From assembly GCA_001414485.1 (NCBI GenBank), contig LLEY01000288.1, positions 1-50,529 on the forward strand: a stretch of 50,529 bases of DNA, read 5' to 3'. Made by a program: the position numbers and the translations under genes. Below, piece after piece: positions 22,112 to 33,631 of this stretch. Numbering within the stretch: position 1 is the stretch's first letter; the number at the start of each line of letters is the position of its first letter. This stretch comes from Calycina herbarum (taxonomy: Eukaryota > Ascomycota > Leotiomycetes > Helotiales > Pezizellaceae). The notes under the pieces are model-generated. The model worked only from the letters and a program-made list of their open reading frames with translations, was not told the origin of the DNA and made no database searches.

Positions 22112-23803
22112 ATGGGGGATATCAAGCCTTCGACTTTACAAACACCCTCTTTGCCTGTTGAAAATGCAACAACTCCCTTCTGGCGAATCACACCTGATAA
22201 GCTGGACACGCACCGTACTACTGAAGACCTTCCCACCGAATGTGACATCCTCATCATTGGCGGTGGATATGCCGGAATCTCAGCTGCTTATCACCTTTTG
22301 GCTTCCGAAAAAGCAAAGTCACGTAAAGATCAAGAGAATTTGAAGGTGGTTTTGGTTGAGGCAAGAGAGGCTTGTTCTGGTGCTAGTGGAAGAAATGGTA
22401 CGTGCTCACTTCTACTTCAAAAATTATGACGTTCATCCTCGCTTACTTTAAATAGGTGGACATATTCGACCTTCGGTTCATACTCGTCTTCCAGCTTTGA
22501 TCAGAGAGTATGGAGAAGAGGCTGCAGCTGAGCTTTGTGCTTTTGAAGATGCTCATGTTCAAGCTATTGCTGATTTGGTCGAGAAGGAGGGGATTGATTG
22601 TGATTTCGCCGTTACGCGATCTTTTGATATCCACACCAATCGCGATGATGCTAAAGCTGCCAAGAAGACTTTTGAGGAGATGAAGACGAGAGGTGTTGCG
22701 ATGAGTACTTTGGAGGGATTGGTTTGGACTGATGAGGAAGACGCTGAAAAGGTGAGTTCTGCTATACGACGATCCGGTGTTACTCTCCGGCACCTACCTT
22801 ATTACATATTGTACGACACTCTTCGAACAATTGAACTTATTATCCGAGACGCTTGGGAAAATTAGGGATTTGATCTCATAATTCTTTTGAACCTTTTCGA
22901 TTAATAATTGGAGAATAGCTCGTACAATAAGAGTGACGGGATGCCAAGAAATAAGGCCTAAACCTTTCAACACTTGTTAACAATATCAAGGTCTCTCAAG
23001 TCAAAGGCTGCGTCGGTTGTTTTTCGTTCCCAGCTGCTCATCTTTGGCCTTACAAGCTCATGATGGAACTCGTCCGAATCTCCAAAAAACTCAATTTTCA
23101 AACCAACACTCCCGTAACCAACCTCGAGCGATCTCAATCCAAGCCAGGAGAATGGACCGCAAATACCCCTCGTGGTCAAATTACTGCCAAAAACATCATC
23201 ATGGCCACGAATGGGTACACTTCAGCTCTCCTTCCCGAATACAGCGGTAAAATCGTTGCTTGCCGAGGAATTTGCTGCCACATCACTGCGCCAGAGGGAG
23301 CTAAAGTACCCGAAATACCTGACACATATTGTCTCCGTCTCCCCAAGGGATCTCACGATTACCTCATCTCTCGTCCTGATGGCTCAATTATCGTAGGCGG
23401 TGCACGTTCCGATTTCCTCCCTCTCAGAGAAGAGTGGTATAACAATACCGACGACTCCACCCTCATCGAACCGGCAAAGAAGTATTTTGACACTTATATG
23501 CAAGACCATTTCATCGGCTGGGAGAACAGCGGTGCAAAAGTCGAGAGTATTTGGACCGGTATCATGGGATATAACTCTGATGGTGTTCCTAGCGTTGGTG
23601 AGGTTCCGGGAAAGAAGGGAATTTGGATTTCGGCTGGCTTTGATGGTCACGGAATGCCAGTTATTTGGTTGACGATGGAGGGTTTGGTGGATATGGTTAT
23701 GGATGGAACACCGTTTGAGGATTCAGGTATTCCGAGGATTTATAAGACTACTGCTGAGCGATTGGAGAGCGAGAGAGATGATTATGCTCTCCCACGAGCA
23801 TAG
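22112..23803 (+). CDS. FAD-dependent amine/D-amino-acid-oxidase-type oxidoreductase
   Basis: Exons 22112-22397, 22456-22751 and 22991-23803 give 464 residues with matching phase. The dinucleotide-binding motif IIGGGYAGISAAYHL starts near residue 50. It is followed by the second FAD-binding strand ending in VVLVEAREACSGASGRNGG. The C-terminal half has VGGARSD, WTGIMGYNSDGVPSVGEVP and SAGFDGHGMP, which complete the FAD fold of the DAO superfamily. This arrangement fits gamma-glutamylputrescine-oxidase or sarcosine-oxidase-like enzymes that oxidise secondary amines with release of hydrogen peroxide. The exact substrate cannot be told. No signal peptide and no obvious C-terminal SKL peroxisomal signal are present (it ends LPRA). 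The second intron (22752-22990) is long and contains the arms tattgtacga/tcgtacaata. Confidence 0.85.
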
Positions 23804-25656
23804 GATCCCGAAGATTGAGTCCTCTGTTTCGGCTATATTTGGCCGTGGATTGGAGGATAGAGTTAGTTCTGGTATGTCCGGACGTGGGTATTTATTAAAT
23901 GGTATTCGAGCGATGACTGAGCCTTTGATAGCTGTCTCTATTAGAGGTTAGATCACAGAAATGCTATAAACTTTACCAAATATTCTTTGTCATCTAATTA
24001 GGTGCCCTTGGTATTAATATTGGTCTCGATATGGCATTGGATTTTGGTTCATAATGGTCTGGCTGTATTGGAAGAATGTCCAAGATCGTGTGATAACAAG
24101 TAAGGCGACAGAATAGTTTCAACCCTTTCTCTACTCGTATGATTTGGGTTTGTTGGCCATGATTGGTCAGAAATAAGAGGTTGATATTTGAACCCTCTTG
24201 TTCTCTAACTTTTTCCGAGTAAGCCGAAGCTCACTTGTGGCTTACTCGCAACTCGGTGGTACTTTACCGGCTTACTTGCATATTCGTTGGCTTACTCGCT
24301 ATTTCTTCGGAAGTTACTTTCTTTCTACTAGATAACAATTTCATCTTTTCAATTCACGAAGACCTTTTGTCACTTCTCAACCTTCCTTAGGAGTTTTGGC
24401 GAGATACTTGATGAAATTATTCCTTTTAAATGGAAAGTGCCCAAAGACATTTATCTACCTAATTTTATGAAGAGTCTTGCATATATCCCTTAATTCTTGA
24501 AAAGAATGTGGAAATAATTGAAACAGCAAGTGACTTACGGTCAACACCTTTTGGGTCAAGTGTTTTGATTTACTAATTAAGCGTTTCACCGCCTTCCTTC
24601 GTTCACAAAATCACTTCAAGAAGTCCCAGGTTGACCGTCGACTCGGTGCGACCGCTATAGGACGAGACTCTGCTTCTCATATTCTCTTGCACTCCATCGT
24701 GGGAACACTTGGGGTTGAGAGGCTCGAGAAGAGTTGACGTCGTTTCTTCCCTTCTCTAATTTCATCGCTCGACCCAACCACCGCGACGCGACACAATTGA
24801 GTAGATCGCTGCTTCCCACGCACTTTCACCTCGACACCTCCAGGGCTGTGACCCGTTTCGTTCGTCATGCCAAGACTACGAGGCGAACCAGTCTACTTCT
24901 GGAGTATGACCCTCCCCTCTCCAGATATATGATTTTTCGTCGTCGAAAACGCATTGGCCCGGGGGGAGGGGGGTTGGGATTTTTGGAGATATCAAAGATC
25001 ACACCAGCGAGACTCCGATTTCTGAAATGCGGGTGTCTCTTGTGGTCTGAACGACTTTGCACAATTCCCACGAACGAACCACAGAAGCCAGCAGACTGGA
25101 TATATGGGAGCCCAAATCATTGCTCTGTTTGAGCTGGATGGGGCAGATGCTGTCTTGGGATGTCGCTCCCGCCGTCGCGATTGGGCTCAAGAGCGCAAAG
25201 ATCTCGAGTACCGGGTCTCTCAAATTGTTCGAGAATATTTGGAAGAGCTAATTCTTCTGAATGCTCGCGAACAATATTTGTAATTCCCTCAGAGTACTCG
25301 TACAAGAAAGGCCCTCACTCTCCTTTTGCTTTGAACGGCATGCACAAAACGACGCTTTTTGGAATGTGCGTCGTTGAACGAGCCTTGCCCAAGAATAGTG
25401 TTGCGGAGTCTAGATTCAAGATGTGTGCGATTGAGTTTAGACGATGACGGTCCCCTTTCTCCATTTTCCTAAAGAGATCTGCAGTCTGGGAACGATGCCA
25501 TTTCTGAGGGAATCCATCATGGTCGCTCCTTCCCAAAGACATGTAAGGCTTACCCAGCGTTTTGGACAACCACACGTTCTTTTCTTCTTCCCTTTCTTTT
25601 CCTTCAACTCCGCCCTCGTTTTCGCGCCTTTTCCCTAATATCTTCCTAAAGTTCCT
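23804..25656. other. intergenic region with short degenerate repeats
   Basis: No gene is supported. At 24220-24300 the motif ggcttactcg (and agtaagcc) recurs about four times at short intervals. Near 25220-25275 there is a hairpin-like pair, attgttcgagaat and gctcgcgaacaat. Open frames at 24734-25132 and 25315-25665 look random. The stretch from about 25440 is probably the chitinase promoter. Confidence 0.45.
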
Positions 25657-28600
25657 ATGATGCACCAGATGTACTTCTCATCGTCCATTCTTTTGACATC
25701 TACTGTCACTCTCGTCTCTTCCCTAGTTGTTCCTTTCCCGCTCAACAATTCTTCTTCGCCAACGCCCCAAGAGCACTTTGAAGCAAGTTCAATTCCCATT
25801 GTACAGCAAAATGTTGCTCTTTCACCACCCCTCCCCATTCTCGAGATTGGACTTCAGCACATCATGAGCCAGATTGGAGACAACATGACCCAGGCCGAAA
25901 CCGAGGCATTCAAGAACGATCATCGCCATAAGGGTGTTGGCTTTTCGTCTGCCCTACCTTTACGCCAGAGAGAGGCTCCCGTCGAGTGTAGCCCTACGAA
26001 ACCTTGCGTTGATGGCAGTTGTTGTAACTCAGTGAGTGATTTCTCCGCTCCACTGGGGGAACCATTCATTAACTTCCTAACAGGAAGGAAGGTGTGGCTT
26101 CACACCCTACAATTGCAAAAGCACAGCTGCGACTCGGTGTATTTCGAATTGCGACGCTCATGCGATGTGTGGTGTTGATTCGCTCAATGGGTCACAGAAG
26201 TGTCCGCTGAACATCTGGTAAGTGAGATTCTCGGGGAACATTTCCCTATTCAGACCTCTTTACTCCCGAGACATACTCGAAAACTCTCGAATATTTTTCA
26301 AACAAGTTAACTGACTCCAAAATCTGGTACTAGCTGTTCCTATTTCGGCTATTGCGGTACATCTGATATTTTCTGCGAAGGAACAATGCCTGCCACACAC
26401 AACCCAGGGGATCCAGGAATTATCTTACCTTGTCAGGAAGGATTTGGAAGCTGCCAAACTGCACCAACTCCGTCATGCAAAGTTAGGGATCATTCAGCCT
26501 CGAAGGGCAGAAAGGTCGCCTACTGGCAATCAGGGTATGTATCAGCAGGTCTTCCAAATACTTGTTAGTTCGCAGTTGTATGGATCAGTGTGGCAAGACT
26601 GTTCGAGGTGTTACGAACAAGTTCGGGGCAATCTTTAATTGCAGGAAGAAGCTTGGGAGAATGAGGAGACAAGTGTTTTGATTTTCTGCTATTGGTTCAG
26701 ACAATCCAGAAGCAGTACTCGAACCTTACTAACTACTTTGCAGAAGCGTCAGATACCGCGGATGCGATATAGTATATCCTTCCCAAATCGATACCACCGG
26801 ACTTACCCACTTGGTCTTCGCTTTCCTCTTCATCGATCCAAAGACTTATAAGGTCACCCCTGTGGATAATGCGGATATTCCATTATATACAGATTTCACA
26901 TCACTCAAAACTCACCAAATGCAGACCTGGATTGCGGCAGGAGGAGCAGGTCTTAGGTGGGTGATCTCTGAGCTCTTTTTCCCTCTTTCGGGTTGTTTTA
27001 GGAGGATTAAGACACCATTTCTTCCTTAAACATCTTACTTCCTCCTCTTATACACCTGTTTCTGCCTTAATTTCCTCAATCATATATCTAGAAAGCGCAA
27101 TGCTAACTCCGAGATCGTCCACTAGCGATCCAGGCCCAACATTTACGACTTTCTCAGACATGGCATCTACCCCGGAAAACAGAGCTACTTTTATCACATC
27201 CCTTTGTGATTTTATGGAGAAATATGGGTTTCAGGGTGTGGATTTGGACTGGGAGACGCCGACGCTTTCATATCGAGGGGGAAAACAAGCTGATTTCTCC
27301 AATATTGTCACTCTTGTGAATGAAATGCGATATGCTTTCGGAAAAAGGTTTGGAATTAGCATTGCGATGTAAGTCTCCATTTCTTCAGCAATTCCGGGAC
27401 AATCCAAAGTATTCATTGAAAGAAGTTGGAACAATGAAGACGTTCAGTTTCTTATTGTTCTAACTTTTCTTGAATACTACTTTGGATTGTCTGAAAACTT
27501 TGGAAGAACCAGAAACTTGCTTTTTGACTTGTATCGAAATTCCTCGAACATACTAATACGTTTAGTCCCACCGATTTCTATGGCCTCTCCACGTTCGATT
27601 TAGTAGCGATGCAGCCTAGTCTTGATTTTTTCAATTTTATGGCATATGATATTCATGGTTCCTGGGAAGCAGAGCGCTTAGGAGCCCAGGTCCGCCCACA
27701 GGCTTCGATACTTGATATAACTACAAACATCGTTCCTTTATGGTTTGATGGGGTCGAGCCCGCGAAGGTAAATCTCGGGATTCCATACTATGGTCGAGGA
27801 TATACCCTTTCGAATCCGTCATGTACAGACGTCAATTGCCCTTATTCCGGCCCAAGTCGTGGAGGACCTTGCTCTCATAGCGATGGTATTCTAACGCTGA
27901 AAGAAATTGGAGATCTGATCAAGCGGGAAAATCTCACTCCAAAATTGATTCCTGACGCCATGCAGAAGGAAATCTCCTATGATGGGGACCAGTGGATGGG
28001 ATATGATGACGCCGAAACGATTGCGATGAAGCTCATGTGGGCTGATGAGCATTGTCTAGGAGGAACAGTCGCATGGAGTATTGACTTTATTGCTGGGAAT
28101 GGGAAGTAAGTTACTTGATAACCTGCAGTTCTGGCACAATTTAAATAATTGGATTTCGTACTGACTTGAATAGACCTCCACCAACAACACCTTCTTCGCC
28201 TCCGCCTCCAGCTAATACCGATAGCGGCCTTCCCCCAAATTTAATAATTACAGCGGACGGCTCATGTGGTCCTGGACCATCAAGAACCTGTTCAGGATCT
28301 GTATACGGGAATTGTTGTAGCTCGCATGGTTGGTGTGGTTCTGGCTCTGATTTTTGCTCTGTCGACGCGGGCTGCCAAAAGAACTTCGGTCAATGTGGAG
28401 ACAATGCTGGAGCCGCTTCACCTCCTCCATCCTCACCGCCGCTCAAGACATCCTCCGACGGCACCTGTGGTAATGGGATAACTTGCTTGAAATCCCTTTA
28501 TGGTAATTGCTGTTCATCGTACGGATTTTGTGGTTGGTCTACTCCATATTGTTCTGAAGATATGGGTTGTCAAAAGGCTTTTGGTCAGTGTGGGTTTGGA

Positions 28601-28984
28601 TCTCCAACGCCCCCTCCATCACCACCAACACCTCCTCCTCCAGCGCCATCTCCTACCCAAGGAACTCTCAAGACATCCGCCGATGGGGTATGTGGGAATG
28701 GAAAAACTTGTTTGAACTCCGTATTCGGTTCTTGTTGTTCTTCGAGTTCGTGGTGTGGTTCCACAAATGCACACTGTTCTGAGGATATGGGATGTCAATC
28801 TGCATTCGGGACTTGTGGAAAGAAGAGCCAGACTATTAGTGTTGATGGACATTGTGGGCCGGAAATCACTTGTCAAGAAAGTACATTTGGTAATTGCTGT
28901 TCGAAGTATAATTATTGTGGGAGTACTGATGGGCATTGTGCTCAGAGTGATGGTTGTCAGTCTTCCTCTGGTAGCTGTCGCTGA
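25657..28984 (+). CDS. class V (GH18) chitinase with five CBM18-type chitin-binding modules
   Basis: Exons 25657-26031, 26084-26217, 26334-26534, 26744-26956, 27126-27368, 27566-28105 and 28174-28984 give 838 residues with exact phase. A signal peptide occupies about residues 1-22. A Cys-rich region at about 115-205 contains CCSYFGYCG (CBM18-like). The GH18 domain follows (KVAYWQSG near 225, GLTHLVFAF), and its catalytic motif FQGVDLDWE ends at Glu351, the proton donor. The first Asp of DxxDxDxE is Gln here. IPYYGRGY and AWSID complete the barrel. Two Pro-rich linkers separate four C-terminal CBM18 modules (about 598-645, 664-709, 743-788 and 794-838), each with CCS...WCG/FCG/YCG cores. The layout matches the subgroup C, killer-toxin-like class of fungal chitinases, which act on chitin outside the cell or at the wall. 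LysM domains are not seen. Introns 2 and 5 are unusual (introner-like, and a hairpin). Confidence 0.88.
26218..26333 (+). repeat. introner-like intron, family B, copy 1
   Basis: This 116-base intron has gtaagtgagattctcggggaa, then tttactcccgagacat, actc.aaaactctcgaatatttt and aagttaactgac. The same blocks appear in order in the P450 intron at 34603-34729. The 5' tctcggg and the internal cccgaga can pair. Exon phase on both sides is exact. Confidence 0.85.
27369..27565 (+). repeat. intron with long imperfect inverted repeat
   Basis: Arms at 27398-27435 and 27454-27491 (38 bases each) are near-perfect reverse complements, with gacaatccaaagta at the outer end and ggaacaat/attgttc at the inner end. 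The intron has normal gtaagt and tttag ends and keeps phase. Confidence 0.8.
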
Positions 28985-30265
28985 ATGTTGGTCTGGGGAG
29001 TCAATTGTGAAAGAGATACATGTACGAGATTGCTTTGATTTTGCTTGAAGGGTAGAGATTGGTACAAGTAGAAAAGAGACTTATTACCTATGATATGATT
29101 TGACTTCATGCTTGTCGTGCTTTTGACTCCGCTTTTCTGGCAATTTGTCTTAGCACCCTTACGGTGGACATTAAGAGCGGCTGTAAATGCTTCAGGTTCA
29201 TGCCTGCCCACCTCGCTCTTTGTCTAACTCTCTCGGGTAATTTGAAATACTTAGAGCAACTTGAAATATTGACCTAGATATCAAGAACAATCAATAATCA
29301 AGAAGAGAATGTGCCAGCAAAAGCAGCTTCGCTCGTTGGGTCGAGGTAAGTACCTTACGATGAATTACGAAAAGCTTATAAATATTTTAATAGCCAATAT
29401 TCCCGCTGTTATACGCCCCGTCGTCAACTAGGTGCCCAAAAATAAACAGTTATTAGCTATTGTCGGTAGAGAAACATAATTACTACTTTATCAATAGAAG
29501 TTAATAAAAGAATATCAGTCTATAAACACAATCTTCCTCTTTAACTACTCTCCACCTTTAACGCCCTTCCTACCCCTTTCCTAACTCATATCCACCCCTT
29601 TATTCCCTTACTTTCTAAATTTATTCTTACCTCTTTCTGGACTCATACACTCCTCTTTCTACTATCTTCCTACCCCTTCCAAGCTTATGCCCTCTTTTTC
29701 TGAACTCAGTCTCTCCGCTTCCATGTTCCAACCCTCTTACCTACGCTCTTCCACCCTCTCTCTGCCTCGTCCTCTACTCTCGCTATCTTCTCTGACTTGG
29801 GTTTCACGTTGACTTGAAATTTTGACACCAGAGCTTCAAAGAATTGGGGAACTGTAAAAAGGTTAGTAGCTGGTGGAAGCAATTTGGAAAGGTAAACTTG
29901 CGAGGTTATTCTGTACTAGGCGTGTAAATACGTCAAACTTTGCAGAAATTGATAAAAGGTTTGGAGAAAATAAGTACGCGATAATGAAGATTTGTATTTA
30001 CGAGAGTCCCTTGGAGCTGTCTGGGTTGTCTTTGAGCTATAGTATGTGTTCTGTGTCAAGTGGTCTGTAAATCTGGATTTTGATATAGTGAAGCGTCACG
30101 TAGTGGCTCCCGACAGTAACTGGGTCTCGTTGTTCGAACCTCATCACCCAGTTTAATTGTTAACCAGACAATCGAACTAGATTACTAATCTTCATTATTC
30201 TAAAAGTTTAGGTAACCGACAAGTGATTTCGTTTTATTGTCTACCGGGAGGGGTATTGTCCCCAC
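28985..30265. other. intergenic region with dispersed repeat and CT-rich stretch
   Basis: No gene is supported. A reverse-orientation dispersed repeat lies at 29164-29300. From 29530 to 29800 there is a long CT-rich low-complexity stretch on the plus strand with degenerate ctttctacccct units. It lies between the convergent 3' ends of the chitinase and Sas10 genes, so it is not a promoter for either. Confidence 0.45.
29164..29300 (-). repeat. dispersed B-box repeat, copy 6
   Basis: Read on the minus strand it has ggcaggcatgaacctgaagc, then atttacagccgctcttaatg and tccacc, a close match to the consensus core. The upstream motif (tagagcaacttgaaa) is more diverged. Confidence 0.75.
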
Positions 30266-32181
30266 TCAAAGTTTGATACTCTTAACCAAACCAGGTTTAA
30301 TACCCGTCTTCTCACCACCATAACCACCTCTCTCCTCTCCACCCTTATACACAGCCTTCATACTACCCAACTTCTTTTTCTTCTCCTCGAACTTCATCCT
30401 CTTCTTCACTCTCGGATTTCGCACCTCCTTCTTTCGTTTTGGTGCCAATCCCTTATTCTTCTCGATCGTGTATCCGATTGCACGTTTCGCATCATCATCG
30501 AGATCAGCATCGTTAGCCACACGATCCAATGCCTGAGCTGCTGCTGCACCTTTGCTTGCATCCACGGCTGCCTTTTTGCCCGCTTTCTTCGCTTTGGAGG
30601 ATTTGGTAATGAGGTCATAGTACTCGTCGTCTTCTCCGAGTTCTCTTCGTCCCTCTTCCTCGTCTCCTGATGCATCTGCGCCACCGAGTTCGATTCCTTT
30701 TCCGCCTTTCCCTCGGCCGCTAGCATCCAGGACTTTCCCTCGTTTCTCGGCTTCGAGGTTGAGTCTTGCTTGGCGGTCGCGCATGCGTTCCCTGTAGGGG
30801 AGATCTTCGTCTCCTCCTGCGTTGAGACCAGCGCCCATTCTCTTCTGGGATTTCTGGGTGATTTGCGAGGTGTAGAATTTGAGGGATTTCTTTTTGGATG
30901 CTTTGGCTGCTGCGTCAGCTTTGGAGAGGTGGGTTTCTTCGCCGAAATCTGAGGAGGAGTCGTCTGAGAAGGTTGTCTTGGCGGGTTTGAGGGTAGTTTT
31001 TGACTTGGATTTTGGATTTCGGGAGGGGAGAAGAGAGGATAGAGAGGCGAGGGAAGCTTCTGTTGCTGCGGAGAGGGCTTTCGCCTTTTTAGAAGATTGA
31101 GTTGTTGGTTCTGGGGAGGCTGAAGGGGATTGGTGGATTGGTTGCTCTTCTGGGGTGGAATCGGAGTCGGATTCTGGTTCTGAGGATGTGGGGAGGGAGG
31201 CTTCGAGGGATTTGACTTTTGACCAGAGATTTCGGCATTGTAGGAGGCTTTCCATTATTGGGTGATCTCGGAGTTCTGAGGGGTCGAGAGCGTGGCCTGC
31301 AGTGGAGGATAGGATTGCAAAATACATCGTTAGTGATGCCATGTAGGCAACTAATGCTCTAGATTTCACCACTGTGGGCGACGCGTTCACTACAGTTGTA
31401 GTTTCGGCGTCCATTCCCTTTTGTAATTCCACCAATGTTGGTCGTAGCGCCACAAACTCATCTGCCAGAAATTCGAACTCGGGATATCGACTTCGTAAGA
31501 TTTGTAGTCGTTCAGCAGCGCCCATCTCTGGTGTAATCTCAACATCCTTTAACACTTCCGTCACTACATCCTCGTCGTCTTTCTCATCTGCCTTTCCAGC
31601 TTCCAACCATTCACTCTCGTCGAATCCGAAATCTGCTTCCGTCATCTTTTGGAGTTTCTTCTTTTGGATTCGTTTGGCCTCTGCTTCTTCCTCCAAGGCA
31701 TCTGCCTCCGTCTGGATTTCATCTGCATTATAGTAATCCTTTCTCGAAGTTCCCCATGCCTCCTCCTCCTCCTCCACCATCTCCTCTTCTCCTCCAGCTC
31801 CCTCGTCCGATTCGACATTTTTAGAGGCCTTCGTTCGTGATTTCGACGCTGGTTCTTCGTCGTCTGAGCTGGAAGAGTACCCTAATACTTCATCATCAGA
31901 AGGTTCAAGTTCCGCATCTACAGTCAACCCATTAGCAACAATTCAATCCCATCCCGCAGAGTCGCAGAGGGAAACTAACCCTCATCTTCCCACTTCCGTC
32001 TCCGCTTCGCATCCGGTCCATCATCTAACATGACCTTGTCGCGATTGATGTGGAACTCGTCCTCGGAATCTGCGACATCTTCGTAGGTCGTGATCGCATG
32101 GTGTTTTCCGCCTTTGGGATCAAAGCCCGGGGCTTCTTCCGAGGCATTGAATCGGCCGGATGCTTTGCGCTTTTTTGCCAT
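30266..32181 (-). CDS. UTP3: Sas10/Utp3, U3 snoRNP small-subunit processome protein
   Basis: Exons 32181-31980 and 31917-30266 (minus) give 617 residues with exact phase. The N-terminus is basic (MAKKRKASGRF) and is followed by long acidic, low-complexity Glu/Asp/Ser tracts (about 70-125). A central Sas10/Utp3 domain starts with ITPEMGAAERLQILRSRYPEF (near 170). A variable Ser/Pro/Lys-rich linker follows. The diagnostic C-terminal Sas10 domain at about 540-617 contains RAIGYTIEKNKGLAPKRKKE, then VRNPRVKKRMKFE and YGGEKTGI. The protein acts in the nucleolus in early 18S rRNA processing and 40S assembly. In yeast it was also found as a silencing disruptor when overexpressed. The intron near the 5' end is short (62 bases) with normal ends. 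No defects are seen. It is essential and single-copy in most fungi. Confidence 0.93.
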
Positions 32182-33298
32182 TGTGGTGGTTTTGTGGTGG
32201 GAAGTGTTGAAGTGATTGAAGTTTGGTTATCGAATTTTTTCTCGTTATCGGTCTGATTAGTGCCACGTGACTAGGAATTTCCCCCTCGTTTAGAGGAGCT
32301 TTTTTTGATTGGTTGGACACGTTAAGAAGAATGAGCCAATCATGTTCTTGAAGTTCCATCAAGTACACTACTCATTTTCGCAACCTTGAACCTCCTTACA
32401 CTTAAATGACTTCTTCAATTTTACATTCGAAGATACATTTTGCATTTCTTCAGATGAAGCACGAGTCATTTCACCGCAAGTGAGCCCCCTTTTCACTTTA
32501 CTTTCTTCAGTATGGACGACAACTCTTCAACAGATGTCAAAGCGAATACGAAATACTGAATATCCAAGAAGGTTGGTGTTGAAACTTATCAGAACCTTGT
32601 CTGAAATCTTTGGTCTTGAAAGGGAATTTGTAGTACTATGCTCCGTCCTATCGATGTTGTGGGTACGGACTATTCTTTCCGAGACAGTAAGTAAGTTTAT
32701 TTCATCTTCATTCTATTATCTTATTACGAATTTATTCATCAAGGTCGCATTCTAGGGTCTAAGTTGTATGATCGTCGTCGTAAGTAGGTAGTGCTCGTGA
32801 TAGACGATAAAAGCGGCAGTAAGTACACCGGGTTCATACCTGCCAAACAACAGAGGCAGCTCTTGTTGTTCCGACTGTCCAGATTAATCTAATGTAATTG
32901 TTCTCCAGACGTAGAGCATTTTAGAGTATCGACGCGAATCTTTGCAAACAGTCGTTCAAATGTCTCAAATTTCTGAGTTGAAGTCGCAGTAGAGTAAAAT
33001 ATAAACACCAAACAGGAATTTCTCGTGTACTCGTACGCGAATTTAAATTCGTTATGGCCACGGCACAAGATTCAATTTTGGGTTATTCAACTAACAAACT
33101 TGACATCAAAATGGCATGGTGGCACCTACGCACGCCCAATATTTTTCTCCAGTCGCTTGCTGTTGCGCTTATCAGGATGGCCATCTGAACTATTCATAAG
33201 TCCAAGTCTCCATAGCTTTCTTGAACCCTTTCAAATACCTCTCACCCCTCTTTCTAATTTTCACCTTCAAAAAATATTTCTCAAGATAAGATCATAAC
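32182..33298. other. intergenic region with dispersed repeat
   Basis: No gene is supported. A short two-exon reading frame might start at 32454 (MKHESFHR) but has no recognisable family. The reverse-orientation repeat is at 32801-32925. The final 100 bases before the P450 start are C/T-rich leader. Confidence 0.45.
32801..32925 (-). repeat. dispersed B-box repeat, copy 7
   Basis: On the minus strand it has ggcaggtatgaacccggtgt, then acttactgccgcttttatcg and tctatc. A ttgttccgactgtcc motif, as in other copies, lies upstream. Confidence 0.75.
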
Positions 33299-33504
33299 AT
33301 GGCGATTCTCGTTCTAATCCTGGCTTTGTCAATTCTCTACCTCGCTCACGTAGTGTATGCACACTTCACTTCACCTCTCAAAAACATTCCTGGTCCATTC
33401 ATCGCGAGTTTTACCAATTTATGGAGGTTTTTCGACACCCTCGGCGGACGAGCTGAACTCTCTCATATTCTGCTCCATGCCAAATATGGTCCAGTTGTGC
33501 GTCT

Positions 33505-33631
33505 GTATGCAACCTTTCCCTTGTTCCCCCTTTTTGGACTCCTATTCTTAGTGGTCGGGAGCAAGTTTCATCCTTACTCACTGCTCCCGACTCCTAAGTC
33601 AACGAGAAAAACCTATGCTAATTTGTTGCAG
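33505..33631 (+). repeat. introner-like intron, family A, copy 2
   Basis: It shares gtatgcaacctttccc, tggtcgggagcaagttt, ccttactcac, gctcccg and taatttgttgcag, in order, with the intron at 4592-4708. It is 127 bases against 117. Here gtcgggagca and tgctcccgac form a perfect 10-base pairing. Even the first exon bases after it (tggac) are the same in both genes. Confidence 0.85.

Noticed and set aside
24734..25132. 132-codon plus frame near 25 kb
   Set aside because: Overlaps equally long frames on the minus strand, no motif, G-run inside; looks random.
27100..27125. Alternative acceptor at 27091 in the chitinase
   Set aside because: It gives the wrong phase and an immediate stop; the acceptor at 27125 restores the GH18 block SDPGPTFTTF in frame.
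30130..30170. gttcgaacctc resembling a tRNA B box
   Set aside because: No cloverleaf could be drawn around it; no acceptor stem or A box at the right distance.
31374..31733. Plus-strand Ser-rich frame of 119 codons
   Set aside because: Antisense of the Asp/Glu/Ser-rich part of Sas10.
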